Shown here: in pieces, positions 46,480-56,566 of the stretch
Position numbering within the stretch: the stretch's first letter is position 1
Layout of the letters: each line of letters starts with the position of its first letter
Source of the DNA: Halomonas chromatireducens
GTDB taxonomy: Bacteria > Pseudomonadota > Gammaproteobacteria > Pseudomonadales > Halomonadaceae
Assembly (NCBI RefSeq): GCF_001545155.1
Contig: NZ_CP014226.1
Span: 3,706,159 to 3,770,158 of the forward strand
Reading direction: 5' to 3'
DNA: 64,000 nucleotides
Position numbers and translations under genes: made by a program
Notes under the pieces: model-generated
Databases searched by the model: none
What the model saw: the letters and a program-made list of their open reading frames with translations, nothing else
Told to the model about the DNA's origin: nothing

Positions 46480-47985
46480 TTAGCCCTGGCGCTGACGATC
46501 CAGCTGGCGATAACCGATCGCCTCCATCAGCTCGCCGCGCTCCGGCTGCGGTTTGCCGGTAAGGTCGGCCAGGGTCAGCGCCACCCGCAGCACTCGATGA
46601 TAGGCCCGAGCGGAGAGCCGCAGCCGCTCGAGCACCCCGGCCAGCCAGGCACGATCCGCCGTCGACAGGGCGCAGGCCGCCTCCAGCTCCCGGCTTCCCA
46701 GATAGGCATTGAGCGCCTCCCGGGCATACTGGCGCTCGCGGGCCGCCATGACTCGCTCACGCACCTCCGCCGAGCTTTCCCCCGTCTCGCGGGAGGTCAG
46801 CTGTTCCGGCGGCAGCGCCGGCACCTCCACCTGCAGGTCGATTCGATCCAGCAGCGGCCCCGAGAGTCGCGACTGGTAGCGCTGGATCTGAGCGGCGGTA
46901 CACTGGCAGGCCTGGCGGGGGTCCCCCAGGTGGCCACAGGGACACGGATTCATTGCCGCCACCAGTTGAAATCTAGCGGGAAAGCGTCTTTCGTGGTTGG
47001 CCCGGGCGATATGGATCTGTCCAGACTCCATGGGCTCGCGCATCACCTCGAGGACATGGCGGCTGAACTCGGGCAGCTCATCGAGAAACAACACCCCCTG
47101 GTGGGCCAGGGATATTTCACCGGGACGCGGCCAGGAGCCGCCGCCCACCAGGGCCACGGCGCTGGCGGTATGGTGGGGCGCACGAAAGGGGCGACGCCCC
47201 CACTGCTCCGACAGCGGCAGGCCACAGACCGACCGGACGGCGGCCACTTCCAGGGCCTCCTCCTCGGTCAATGGCGGCAGGATGCCCGGCAGGCGGCTCG
47301 CCAACATGGTCTTGCCGGTGCCTGGCGGGCCCGAGAAAAGCAGGTTGTGGCCTCCCGCGGCGGCGATTTCCAGCGCCCGGCGCGCCTGGTGCTGACCCCG
47401 CACCTCGGCCAGATCCCCCTCGATGACCGGAGATAACGGCGGTGCTTCCAACTGGTGCGCCGCGATCGGTGTCTGGCCCAGCAAATGGGCGACCACCTCC
47501 AGCAGGTGGTCGGCGGGGAGCACCTGAAGGTCCCCGGCCAGGGCGGCCTCATCGGCACACTCCCGCGGCACGATCAGCTTCCGCCCCGCCCTGCGCGCGG
47601 CCAGGGCCAGCGGCAGCACGCCGCTGATCGGGCGCAGCCGACCGTCCAGCGCCAGTTCACCGACACTTTCGATACCCTCGAGGGCATCGCCGGGCAGTTG
47701 GCCGGAGGCCATCAGGATGCCCAGAGCGATGGGCAGGTCGAAGCGCCCGCCGACCTTGGGCAGGTCGGCGGGCGCCAGGTTGAGCACGATACGACGAGTA
47801 TTGGGGAAGTCGAAGCCGGCGTTGGTGAGGGCGCTGCGCACCCGTTCGCGACTCTCCTTGACCGCAGTCTCCGGCAGGCCGACCAGGGTCATGCCCGGCA
47901 GGCCGTTGGCCAGATGTACCTCGACGAGAACCTCGGGGGCCTCCAGCCCCAGTCCGGCCCGGGTGGCAACGATTGCCAGCATCAT
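46480..47985 (-). CDS. comM: ComM/YifB family Mg-chelatase-like AAA+ ATPase
   Basis: A 501-residue hexameric helicase that drives branch migration in natural transformation. The N-terminal Lon-like domain (LEVHLANGLPGMTLVGLPETAVKESRERVRSAL) leads to the AAA+ core: Walker A GPPGTGKTMLASRLPGILPPL, Walker B GVLFLDELPEF, sensor and arginine-finger region in RFQLVAAMNPCPCGHLGD with zinc-binding cysteines. The C-terminal domain has RAYHRVLRVALTLADL. Start ATG 47985 or 47982. It is presumptive evidence of DNA-uptake ability. Confidence 0.93.
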   Translation of the reverse strand: MMLAIVATRAGLGLEAPEVLVEVHLANGLPGMTLVGLPETAVKESRERVRSALTNAGFDFPNTRRIVLNLAPADLPKVGGRFDLPIALGILMASGQLPGDALEGIESVGELALDGRLRPISGVLPLALAARRAGRKLIVPRECADEAALAGDLQVLPADHLLEVVAHLLGQTPIAAHQLEAPPLSPVIEGDLAEVRGQHQARRALEIAAAGGHNLLFSGPPGTGKTMLASRLPGILPPLTEEEALEVAAVRSVCGLPLSEQWGRRPFRAPHHTASAVALVGGGSWPRPGEISLAHQGVLFLDELPEFSRHVLEVMREPMESGQIHIARANHERRFPARFQLVAAMNPCPCGHLGDPRQACQCTAAQIQRYQSRLSGPLLDRIDLQVEVPALPPEQLTSRETGESSAEVRERVMAARERQYAREALNAYLGSRELEAACALSTADRAWLAGVLERLRLSARAYHRVLRVALTLADLTGKPQPERGELMEAIGYRQLDRQRQG

Positions 47986-48057
47986 GCGGTCCCTCGCAGT
48001 CAGTGTGCTTGATCACTATAGATTAGCACCGCTGCATAAAGACCGCCGAGCGGCCCG

Positions 48058-48411
48058 TCAACGCCCGGCTTCGCCGCCGCCAGCGTCTTCCTCGGGATGG
48101 CCGTCGTCGACTTTCGGTGCCTTGCCGGCTGTTGTTGCCTCGCCTGATGTGGTCACCTCGTCTTGGCGAGATGCCAGCGCCGCCTCGAGTGCGCTTACCT
48201 GTTGCTCCAGCGCTTCCACGCGAATGCGGGTGCGCTGCATGACGTCCATGAGGATGTCGAAGTCCTCTCGGGACACCAGATCCAGGCGATCGAAGGCACC
48301 GCGCACGACCTGCTGCACCCCCTTGTGGATCTCCTCCGGTGCCTGTGAGGCACCCTGCAGTCGCTCGCCCAGCTGCTGGGCCAGCCGGCTGATGGGATCT
48401 TGACTCGCCAT
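48058..48411 (-). CDS. ubiK: Ubiquinone-synthesis accessory factor UbiK (YqiC)
   Basis: A 117-residue coiled-coil protein (BMFP family) that with UbiJ helps the aerobic ubiquinone complex. The ATG at 48411 with GGAGAG upstream is preferred to upstream frames. DPISRLAQQLGERL opens it, and EDFDILMDVMQRTRIRVEALEQQVSALEAAL is the trimeric coiled coil. The tail is acidic and Gly-rich, longer than E. coli UbiK. Its place next to comM and divergent from glnK-amtB is a common gammaproteobacterial order. Confidence 0.9.
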   Translation of the reverse strand: MASQDPISRLAQQLGERLQGASQAPEEIHKGVQQVVRGAFDRLDLVSREDFDILMDVMQRTRIRVEALEQQVSALEAALASRQDEVTTSGEATTAGKAPKVDDGHPEEDAGGGEAGR

Positions 48412-48501
48412 GGTTCTCTCTCCAACGCATTGAGTTTGTCTACAGGATACGCAACGGCCTTGACTCGCGCATTCTCCTTTGCCGCCCCATTGCGAAGCAC
48501 C

Positions 48502-48531
48502 TGCACCATTGCCGGGCATCATTGTGGTGCA
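48502..48531 (+). promoter_or_regulatory. Two NtrC-like enhancer sites
   Basis: GGCATCATTGTGGTGCA (48515-48531) and TGCACCATTGCCGGGCA (48502-48518) each resemble the NtrC dyad TGCACC-N5-GGTGCA, the former with one strong half (TGGTGCA), the latter with the other (TGCACCA). They lie ~120 bases above the sigma-54 start, a normal enhancer distance. Confidence 0.4.
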
Positions 48532-48546
48532 GGGCGCTTCGCATAG

Positions 48547-49035
<489 letters not shown>

Positions 49036-49089
49036 TAACGACACCGCTTGCAATGACAAGCTGTTTTCAAGGGCTCTGGAGAGATTCCA

Positions 49090-50340
49090 ATGACTGAACT
49101 GGCAGAGTTGAGTTACGCGCTCGACACCTTCTACTTCCTGATCTGTGGCGTGCTCGTGATGTGGATGGCCGCGGGCTTCTCGATGCTCGAGGCCGGCCTG
49201 GTGCGCTCCAAGAACACCGCCGAGATCCTGACCAAGAACATCGCGCTGTTCGCCATCGCCTGCACCATGTACCTGCTGGTGGGCTATAGCATCATGTACT
49301 CGGGCAATGAAGGCGGCATCCTGCCCAACCTCGGCTTCCTGATCGGCGGCGAGAACAGCGTGGCGGCCGTCACCGCCGGGGGCGACGATGCACCCTACTA
49401 TTCGATGCGCGCCGACTTCTTCTTCCAGGTGGTGTTCGTGGCAACCGCCATGTCCATCGTCTCCGGCGCCGTCGCCGAACGCATGAAGCTGTGGGCCTTC
49501 CTCGCCTTCGCCGTGGTGATGACCGGCGTCATCTACCCGGTCTCGGGCTACTGGACCTGGGGCGAAGGCTGGCTGGACGCCATGGGCTTCTCCGACTTCG
49601 CCGGCTCCGGCATCGTGCATCTGGCCGGTGCCGCCGCGGCCCTGGCCGGGGTGCTGGTTCTCGGTCCTCGCAAGGGCAAGTACGGCAAGGACGGCAGCAT
49701 CCACGCCATCCCCGGTGCCAACCTTCCGCTGGCCACACTGGGTACCTTCATCCTGTGGATGGGCTGGTTCGGCTTCAACGGCGGCTCGGAGCTGAAGCTC
49801 TCGGACGTGGTCTCTGCCAACAACGTGGCCCAGGTTCTGGTCAACACCAATGCCGCCGCTGCCGGTGGGGTGATCACTGCCCTGATCCTCGCCAAGGTGT
49901 GGTTCCGCAAGGCCGACCTGACCATGGCCCTCAACGGCGCCCTGGCCGGCCTGGTGGCCATCACTGCCGAGCCACTGGAGCCGACGGCGCTGGGCGCCAC
50001 CCTGATCGGTGCCGTGGGCGGCGCCATCGTCGTGGCCGCCATCGTCGGCCTCGACAAGCTGAAGATCGATGACCCTGTCGGTGCCATCTCGGTTCACGGT
50101 GTCGTCGGAATCTGGGGCCTGCTGGCCGTACCGCTCACCAACGGCGACGCGAGCTTCGGCCCGCAGATCATCGGCGGCCTGTCCATCTTCCTCTGGGTCT
50201 TCCTTGCCAGCCTGGCTGTCTGGCTGATACTCAAGGCCGTCATGGGCATTCGGGTCAGCGAGGAAGAAGAGTACGAGGGCGTCGACATTGCCGAGTGCGG
50301 CATGGAGGCCTACCCCGAGTTCAGCGTCGCCAACAAGTAA
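49090..50340 (+). CDS. amtB: Ammonium transporter AmtB
   Basis: Trimeric inner-membrane ammonium channel of 416 residues and eleven helices. FYFLICGVLVMWMAAGFSMLEAGLVRSKNTAEILTKN is the N-terminal segment of this subgroup; no cleavable signal is apparent. FAGSGIVHLAGAAAALAGVLVLGPRKGKYG contains the first pore histidine, and GAISVHGVVGIWGLLAVPL the second. The tail EEEEYEGVDIAECGMEAYPEF is the regulatory C-terminus that GlnK binds. A terminator at 50376 follows. Confidence 0.97.
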   Translation: MTELAELSYALDTFYFLICGVLVMWMAAGFSMLEAGLVRSKNTAEILTKNIALFAIACTMYLLVGYSIMYSGNEGGILPNLGFLIGGENSVAAVTAGGDDAPYYSMRADFFFQVVFVATAMSIVSGAVAERMKLWAFLAFAVVMTGVIYPVSGYWTWGEGWLDAMGFSDFAGSGIVHLAGAAAALAGVLVLGPRKGKYGKDGSIHAIPGANLPLATLGTFILWMGWFGFNGGSELKLSDVVSANNVAQVLVNTNAAAAGGVITALILAKVWFRKADLTMALNGALAGLVAITAEPLEPTALGATLIGAVGGAIVVAAIVGLDKLKIDDPVGAISVHGVVGIWGLLAVPLTNGDASFGPQIIGGLSIFLWVFLASLAVWLILKAVMGIRVSEEEEYEGVDIAECGMEAYPEFSVANK

Positions 50341-50375
50341 CGACGCAGACCCCGTGAGCTGGCGTGCTCCACCTG

Positions 50376-50399
50376 GCCCCCTTCCGAGGGGGCTTTTTT
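50376..50399 (+). terminator. Rho-independent terminator after amtB
   Basis: GCCCCCT (50376-50382), loop TCCG, AGGGGGC (50387-50393), then TTTTTT, 36 bases past the stop. It separates glnK-amtB from the second glnK. Confidence 0.85.
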
Positions 50400-50427
50400 A
50401 TTCCCGCTCGTCGCGGTGTATGCTTGA

Positions 50428-50835
<408 letters not shown>

Positions 50836-50914
50836 TCAGAGAAAATAGGCGGCGCCGAACCAAAAAGGATCTTCACACTTTGGCGTGAAATGGCAAGGGA
50901 AGTCATGGCCGCGC

Positions 50915-51052
50915 TGTAGGAGTATCTTCAGATCACGACTGGAGGCCGAAGGACTCCCGGCGGCGTTACCGATGGTCGCGGTTATTGCCAGCGCGGCAGC
51001 CTCCGCCGGGCGCCTATCGGCGCCAGTCGCGATGGGAACCAGCGCTCCAACA
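50915..51052 (+). repeat. Dispersed copy of the long palindromic repeat
   Basis: A 138-base unit opening TGTAGGAG and closing CTCCAACA, inner arms CACGACTGG and CCAGTCGCG. Its first ~36 bases align without gaps to the 35758-35767 plus 37158-37183 join. It occupies most of the 347-base gap between the second glnK and fpr; the rest holds only the terminator below. Confidence 0.78.
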
Positions 51053-51139
51053 AGGAGCGCCTGCGTCGCTGTCGTCGAGCCCCCTTCCGCAATGCAGCCT
51101 ATGCAGAGCAAGTTCACGCCAAAAATGCGATGAACGAGA

Positions 51140-51169
51140 AAAAACCACCTGTCTGCACAGGTGGTTTTT
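51140..51169. terminator. Bidirectional terminator between glnK and fpr
   Basis: AAAAACCACCTGT (51140-51152) pairs perfectly with ACAGGTGGTTTTT (51157-51169) around CTGC. T-runs on both strands fit termination of both converging transcripts. Confidence 0.82.
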
Positions 51170-51182
51170 CCGTCGGTGGGAT

Positions 51183-51989
51183 TTACTTCTCGACGAAGGC
51201 CCGCTCGATCACGTAATCGCCGGGCTCGCCCATGCGTGGCGAGATATTGAACCCCAGGTCGTCGAGCAGGGCGCTGGTCTCGTCGAGCATCGCCGGGCTG
51301 CCGCAGATCATGGCCCGATCCTGCTTGGGGTCCATCTGGGGCAGGCCGGTATCCTCGGCCAGCTTGCCGCTGCGGATATGGTCGGTCAGTCGCCCCATGG
51401 TGTGGAACTCCTCACGGGTCACAGTGGGGTAGTAGACCAGCTTCTCGCTGATCTCGTCGCCCAGGTACTCGTGGGCCGGCAGCTCATTCTGGATGAAGTC
51501 GGCATAGGCGAGCTCGCTCACGCTGCGCACGCCGTGAACCAGCACGATCTTCTCGTAGCGCTCGTAGGCCTCGGGATCCTGGATCAGGCTCATGAACGGC
51601 GCCAGGCCGGTGCCGGTGGAGAGCAGGTAGAGGTTGCGGCCCGGCAGCAGGTCGTCAGTCACCAGGGTACCGGTCGGTTTGCGGCTGACCATGATCTGGT
51701 CGCCCACCTTGAGGTGCTGCAGCCGCGATGTCAGCGGACCATCGGGGACCTTGATGCTGAAGAACTCCAGGTGATCCTCATAGTTCGGGCTGGCAATGGA
51801 ATAGGCTCTCATCAGCGGCTTGCCGTTCACTTCCAGGCCAATCATGACGAACTGACCGTTCTTGAAGCGCAGGCTGCGCTCGCGGGTGGTGCGGAAACTG
51901 AATAGCGTATCGTTCCAGTGGTGGACGCTAAGAACCTCTTCCAGGGCAAACTTGCTCACGACCGGCTCCTTGATATTCCATTGACGCAT
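51183..51989 (-). CDS. fpr: Ferredoxin/flavodoxin-NADP+ reductase
   Basis: FAD enzyme that moves electrons between NADPH and ferredoxin or flavodoxin, used in redox and oxidative-stress responses. 268 residues, or 258 if the GTG ten codons in is used. VLSVHHWNDTLFSFRTTR begins the fold, RAYSIASPNYEDHLEFFSIKV binds FAD, STGTGLAPFMSLIQDPE binds NADPH, and the end GDYVIERAFVEK is family-typical. The divergent finR is its regulator in pseudomonads. Confidence 0.94.
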   Translation of the reverse strand: MRQWNIKEPVVSKFALEEVLSVHHWNDTLFSFRTTRERSLRFKNGQFVMIGLEVNGKPLMRAYSIASPNYEDHLEFFSIKVPDGPLTSRLQHLKVGDQIMVSRKPTGTLVTDDLLPGRNLYLLSTGTGLAPFMSLIQDPEAYERYEKIVLVHGVRSVSELAYADFIQNELPAHEYLGDEISEKLVYYPTVTREEFHTMGRLTDHIRSGKLAEDTGLPQMDPKQDRAMICGSPAMLDETSALLDDLGFNISPRMGEPGDYVIERAFVEK

Positions 51990-52031
51990 AACAGCGCCCC
52001 TTCAACTTTGATACTAATTCTAAGCGCTGGC

Positions 52032-52071
52032 AGCATATCTGTTAAATGGGTAGTTTGGATAAAGCATATCT
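52032..52071. promoter_or_regulatory. Direct repeat AGCATATCT in the fpr/finR gap
   Basis: AGCATATCT occurs at 52032-52040 and 52063-52071, 31 bases apart, about three helical turns. The second copy runs into TATAAT (52071-52076), a likely finR -10. Possible regulator sites, perhaps for FinR itself. Confidence 0.3.
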
Positions 52072-52105
52072 ATAATGTAAATATACCACTGCCCGGAGAG
52101 ATGCC

Positions 52106-53032
52106 ATGCGCTACACCCTGCGCCAACTGGAAGTGTTCGTCGCCGTCGCCCAGCACGAGAGCGTCTCCCACGCAGCCAGGGTACTGTCGCTATCTCAGGC
52201 GGCGGCCAGCACGGCGCTCTCGGAGCTCGAGCGGCAGTTCGATTGCCAGCTGCTCGACCGTATCGGCAAGCGCCTGAAGCTAAATGCGCTGGGCTTCCAA
52301 CTGCTGCCCAAGGCCGTGGCCCTGCTCGACCGGGCCGAGGAAGTCGAGGAACTGCTGCGCGGCCAGCGCGGCGTCGGCTCGCTGGACGTGGGGGCAACGC
52401 TGACGATCGGCAACTACCTCGCCACGCTGCTGATCAGCGATTTCATGCAGCGCCATCCCGACAGCCGGGTACGGCTGCAGGTGCGCAATACCAGTGCCAT
52501 TATCGAGCGGATCGTGCATCACGAACTTGACCTGGGTCTGATCGAGGGCGATTGCCAGCATGAGGACGTGGTGATGCAGCCCTGGGTGGAGGACGAGCTG
52601 GCCGTCTTCTGCTCACCTCGTCATCCGCTGGCCAATGTCGGCGAGGTGGACATGGACAAGCTGCTGCGTGCCGACTGGATCATGCGCGAGCAGGGCTCCG
52701 GCACGCGGCTGACGCTGGAACATGCCACCCGCCATCGGCGCGGCCGCTTCAACATCCTGCTGGAGCTGGAGCATACCGAGGGGATCAAGCGAGCGGTGGA
52801 GTCGGGTCTGGGTATCGGCTGTGTATCGAAGCTGGCCCTGCGCGATGCCTTTCGCCGCGGCAGCCTGGTGCCGATCCCCACGCCGGAGCTGGACCTGAGC
52901 CGCCAGTTCGCCTTCATCTGGCACCGCCACAAGTACCTCGCCACCGGCATGCGCGAATTCCTGCGGCTGTGCCGACAGATGACCGAAGGGATTCAGCGCA
53001 GCGACGAAATCGGCCTGCCGCCGGTGCCCTGA
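52106..53032 (+). CDS. finR: LysR-family regulator FinR
   Basis: 308 residues, divergent from fpr exactly as in Pseudomonas, where FinR activates fprA under oxidative stress. The HTH is RYTLRQLEVFVAVAQHESVSHAARVLSLSQAAASTALSELE in outline (residues 2-45), followed by FDCQLLDRIGKRLKLNALG. The effector domain has VGATLTIGNYLATLLISDFM and LLRADWIMREQGSGTRLTLE. GGAGAG lies before the ATG. Confidence 0.88.
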   Translation: MRYTLRQLEVFVAVAQHESVSHAARVLSLSQAAASTALSELERQFDCQLLDRIGKRLKLNALGFQLLPKAVALLDRAEEVEELLRGQRGVGSLDVGATLTIGNYLATLLISDFMQRHPDSRVRLQVRNTSAIIERIVHHELDLGLIEGDCQHEDVVMQPWVEDELAVFCSPRHPLANVGEVDMDKLLRADWIMREQGSGTRLTLEHATRHRRGRFNILLELEHTEGIKRAVESGLGIGCVSKLALRDAFRRGSLVPIPTPELDLSRQFAFIWHRHKYLATGMREFLRLCRQMTEGIQRSDEIGLPPVP

Positions 53033-53053
53033 CCCCTCCCGCCAGGCACGCCG

Positions 53054-55114
53054 TCACTGGCGCAGCTTGAAGCCTCCGATCACGCCGGCAAGCCGGTCCG
53101 CCTCGTCGCTCAGCCGCTCGGCGGCGGTGGTCGACTCCTCGACCATGGCGGCATTCTGCTGGGTCATGCGGTCCAGGTCCGCCACGGCCACGCTGACCTG
53201 GCTGATGCCGTCGCTCTGCTCACTGGCCGCCACGCTGATCTCGCCCAGCATGCTGGCCACACGGTTTACGCTGGCGACCAGTTCGCCCATGGTGGCCCCC
53301 GCCTGTCCGACCAGCTCCGTACCGGCGGCCACCCGCTGGCCGGAGGCCTGGATCAGCCCCCTGATGTCCCGCGACGCCTCGGCGCTGCGGGTCGCCAGCT
53401 GGCGTACCTCGCCGGCCACCACGGCAAAGCCGCGGCCATGCTCACCGGCTCGTGCCGCCTCGACGGAAGCGTTGAGCGCCAGCAGGTTGGTCTGGAAGGC
53501 GATGCCATCGATGACCTTGACGATATCGCCGATCTGCCGCGACGCGTCGCTGATGTCGTCCATGGTACTGACTACCTGGCTCACCGCCTCGCCCGACTGC
53601 TGCGCCACCTGAGCGGCCGACTTCGACAGGGCGTTGGCTTCCCGTGACGAGGCAGAGGTATGTTCGACGGTACTCGAGATCTCCTCCATGGAAGCGGAGG
53701 TCTGCTGGAGGCTGGCGGCCGCCTGCTCGGTGCGCCGCGAAAGGTCCTCCCCACCCATGGCGATCTCGTTGGCCGCAAGGCGAACCGACTCGCTGCTGTC
53801 ACGCACATCGATCAGCACATCATGCACCTTGTCGACGAAGGCATTGAACTGCGCTGCCAGCTCGGCACCTTCGTCACGTCCCTTAACGGGCAGCCGCTGG
53901 GTGAGGTCGCCATTGCCGGTGGCGATCCCGCGCATGCGATCGGCGAGCAGGCGCAGCGGCCGCGAGACCCGACCGCCGACTATCCACAGCGCCGCCATGC
54001 CCAGGGCCGCCAGCAACAGACCCACCAGGCTCATGCCCAGGGTGTCGGTACGCCGTTGATCGTCGAGCAGATTCTGCAGGGCCGTCAGGTCACCCATCAC
54101 TGCCTGCTCCGGCAGTCGGACCATCAGCACCCAGGGTGTCTCGCTCGCGCCGATGGTGAAGGGCTGATAGCGCTCGATCATGCCATTGCGAAACACGCTG
54201 GCCGTGACTTCCTCATCGCGGGCCTGATTCACCGAGGCCAGGATGTCCGCTCCCAGCGCATCGCTGGCCGGCATACCCAGTCGCTCGGCATCGGCGGTAT
54301 AGGCGGCCAGACCGCCCTGGCCGGCGATCAGCGCCAGCTCGCCGGCACCGTCATAGAGAGACTGGTTGGCCTCAAGCAACAGCGCCTGGATGAAGTCGAG
54401 CGCCAGATCGACCCCGGCAACGCCGCGAAACTCACCGTCGACCAGAATCGGCACGTTGAAGGAAGTAACCATCAGCATCTCACCGCCGAAGTCGTAGGGC
54501 GCCGGGTCGATGATGCAGGGTGCCAGGGTCTCCCGCGGGCAGAGGTAGTACTCGCCTTCGCGAACACCGCTGCCCAGCAGAGTGTCACTCTCCATGGTGT
54601 CGCCCAGTGGGAGTACTTCCACGCTTCCGCTGTCGGTGCGGTACCACCAGGGCATGAAACGCCCCGAGCCATCGTATCCCTCCGCCTCGCCCAGGTCGGC
54701 ATGCAGGTCGTCTCTACCGAAGGCGTCGGGCTCCCAGCCGATGAAGGCGTCCAGTAGCGAGGGGTTTTCGACAACGGTCTGGCGCACCAGGTTGGAGAGC
54801 TCGCGACGGCTCATGGACAGGGCCAGGCGTCCGCTATCGTCGCGCTGTCCCATCATTGCATTGGCAGTTGCCAGCTGGGTAGCCAGGGTCAAGGCATGCT
54901 CGAGCTCTCGCTGAATGCGGCCCGCCTCGGCATCCGCCAGCACCGCCAGTCGCTCATCAATGGCCCCCTCGAGCAATCCTCGGGTGTGGTTCTCGACGAT
55001 CACCTGGGTGCGGGAGGAGGAGAACAGGCTATAGACGACCAGGGCCGCCACCACTGCCAGCAAGCAGGGGCCTGCCAGCAGAACCACATACTGGCGGATC
55101 GATTTGAGGTGCAT
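53054..55114 (-). CDS. Methyl-accepting chemotaxis protein with dCache sensor
   Basis: A 686-residue chemoreceptor. TM1 lies near residues 7-30. A large periplasmic domain of ~310 residues shows the dCache pattern ([36 protein letters not shown]). TM2 ([19 protein letters not shown]) is followed by a HAMP domain with [32 protein letters not shown]. The signalling domain has the hairpin tip [46 protein letters not shown]. No C-terminal CheR-tether pentapeptide. The ligand is unknown, and no che genes are near. Confidence 0.94.
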   Translation of the reverse strand: MHLKSIRQYVVLLAGPCLLAVVAALVVYSLFSSSRTQVIVENHTRGLLEGAIDERLAVLADAEAGRIQRELEHALTLATQLATANAMMGQRDDSGRLALSMSRRELSNLVRQTVVENPSLLDAFIGWEPDAFGRDDLHADLGEAEGYDGSGRFMPWWYRTDSGSVEVLPLGDTMESDTLLGSGVREGEYYLCPRETLAPCIIDPAPYDFGGEMLMVTSFNVPILVDGEFRGVAGVDLALDFIQALLLEANQSLYDGAGELALIAGQGGLAAYTADAERLGMPASDALGADILASVNQARDEEVTASVFRNGMIERYQPFTIGASETPWVLMVRLPEQAVMGDLTALQNLLDDQRRTDTLGMSLVGLLLAALGMAALWIVGGRVSRPLRLLADRMRGIATGNGDLTQRLPVKGRDEGAELAAQFNAFVDKVHDVLIDVRDSSESVRLAANEIAMGGEDLSRRTEQAAASLQQTSASMEEISSTVEHTSASSREANALSKSAAQVAQQSGEAVSQVVSTMDDISDASRQIGDIVKVIDGIAFQTNLLALNASVEAARAGEHGRGFAVVAGEVRQLATRSAEASRDIRGLIQASGQRVAAGTELVGQAGATMGELVASVNRVASMLGEISVAASEQSDGISQVSVAVADLDRMTQQNAAMVEESTTAAERLSDEADRLAGVIGGFKLRQ

Positions 55115-55222
55115 GGGCGCTCTCGCTGAGTAAGGATAAGCTCGGCGGCATCAAACCGCGGCTGTGCCTTCCTTGATATCGGCAAGAGCGCCCGACTCTT
55201 GAGGTGTAACGGGCGTATGCGA

Positions 55223-55651
55223 TCAGCGCATGTCGCTGACCGCTTGCTGAATGCTCTCCAAATCGGATTTGCTCAAGTCTTTGGCAAGGGTATGAATGAC
55301 CAGCTTGCGGGTGGGGGCATCCAGCTCTTCACGCAGTAGGCCGAGAAACTTGGGAGGCGCCACGAGAATCAGCTTGTCCATGAGATTCTCGACACGAGCG
55401 CGATAGATCCGCTCGGCTACCTGCTTGGCAAAGAGCTGGTCTTCGTGCTCGGAGGCGATGTCCTCCCGATAAGAGGAGCGTGACCCGGGTCCTCTGGATT
55501 CCTGCACGTCGGCACCGCCATCGGTCACCAGATCGCCCTCATGCAGCCTCCCTGCAGGATGCACGAGACTTTCCTTCTCCTGCAGCTTGAGGGCGTCGCG
55601 TGTAAAGACACGCGCCCGTGCTGCATCGGCCACCACGATATACGTTGTCAT
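55223..55651 (-). CDS. Host attachment protein family (baeRF-like)
   Basis: 142 residues of the family named for a plant-attachment screen, structurally close to release-factor eRF1 domains. IVVADAARARVFTRDALKLQEKESLVHPAGRLHEGDLVTD and VENLMDKLILVAPPKFLGLLREELD are the family marks. The ATG at 55651 has GGAGAGG upstream. In marine and soil bacteria it is found far from any host, so the name says little; a role in translation or stress is possible. It lies between the chemoreceptor and the phn genes. Confidence 0.85.
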   Translation of the reverse strand: MTTYIVVADAARARVFTRDALKLQEKESLVHPAGRLHEGDLVTDGGADVQESRGPGSRSSYREDIASEHEDQLFAKQVAERIYRARVENLMDKLILVAPPKFLGLLREELDAPTRKLVIHTLAKDLSKSDLESIQQAVSDMR

Positions 55652-55756
55652 AGCCTCTCCTTGATACGGATTGACGGAAGGGCACGCCATGGGACGATGC
55701 CCCGCCTTCCCCTTCAACATGGCAAGGTGGCTTCCCGGGGTCAAACCCAGCCACGT

Positions 55757-56566
55757 CTAGATGACCTTGCGCCGCAGAATGCTGGTAATGGCTTCACCGA
55801 TCAGTACCAGGATGACAATGGCAATCAGTATGGTGGCCACGGTGGGCCAGGCGAAGGTGTCGATGGAACCCTGCAGAAGTACCCCGATACCACCGGCGCC
55901 CACCAGCCCCAGCACCGTGGACTCACGGATGTTGATGTCCCAGCGCAGTATGACGATGGCGAAGAAGGCGGGCATCACCTGGGGCACGACGGCATAGGCA
56001 ATCACCTTGAGCTTGGAGGCACCAGTGGCCTCCATGGCCTCCACCGGACGACGATCGATCTCCTCGATCGCCTCGCCCATCAGCTTGCCGATGAAACCGA
56101 TGGAGCGGAACATGATCGCCAGGATCCCCGCCAGCACACCGGGGCCGAAGATCGCCACGAAGAGCAGCGCCCAGATGATGGTGTTCACCGAACGGCTGGA
56201 GACCAGAATGAAGCGCCCCAGCCACAGGCAGGCGCGGTTCGGCGTGGTGTTCTGGGCGGCGATGTAGGAGACCGGCAGGGCGATGAAGATCGTCAGCATC
56301 GTCGCCAGCGTAGCGATATGCACCGTCTCGATCATGGCGCCGATGATCTGCTCCAGCCGCCGCGGGTCCGGCGGCCACATCCGCGCACCGAGGCTCGAGA
56401 TCTGGTTGGGCGCATCCCACACCCACGGCCAGAAGATGTCGATATCGCGAACCGCCCAGTAGACCACCATCACGGTCACCAGCAGCACGGCATAGCGGAT
56501 CAGGCGCTCCTTGCGGTCATAGCGATGCCAGATACGAGCGGCGAGGGCGTCGGTTTGATCTACCAT
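55757..56566 (-). CDS. phnE: Phosphonate-type ABC transporter permease, second copy
   Basis: A 269-residue inner-membrane permease with six helices. It pairs with the preceding PhnE. VLLVTVMVVYWAVRDIDIF is the first helix, and EEIDRRPVEAMEATGASKLKVIAYAVVPQVMPAFFAIVILRWDINIRESTVLGLVGAGGIG is the EAA-type coupling loop. It overlaps the first phnE by seven bases. The operon order is phnD-phnC-phnE-phnE, used for phosphonate, phosphite or hypophosphite; no C-P lyase or ptxD is present to decide. Confidence 0.92.
   Translation of the reverse strand: MVDQTDALAARIWHRYDRKERLIRYAVLLVTVMVVYWAVRDIDIFWPWVWDAPNQISSLGARMWPPDPRRLEQIIGAMIETVHIATLATMLTIFIALPVSYIAAQNTTPNRACLWLGRFILVSSRSVNTIIWALLFVAIFGPGVLAGILAIMFRSIGFIGKLMGEAIEEIDRRPVEAMEATGASKLKVIAYAVVPQVMPAFFAIVILRWDINIRESTVLGLVGAGGIGVLLQGSIDTFAWPTVATILIAIVILVLIGEAITSILRRKVI

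Noticed and set aside
55223..55651. Phage or symbiosis function suggested by the name host attachment protein
   Set aside because: No phage genes are near, and the family is widespread in free-living bacteria.
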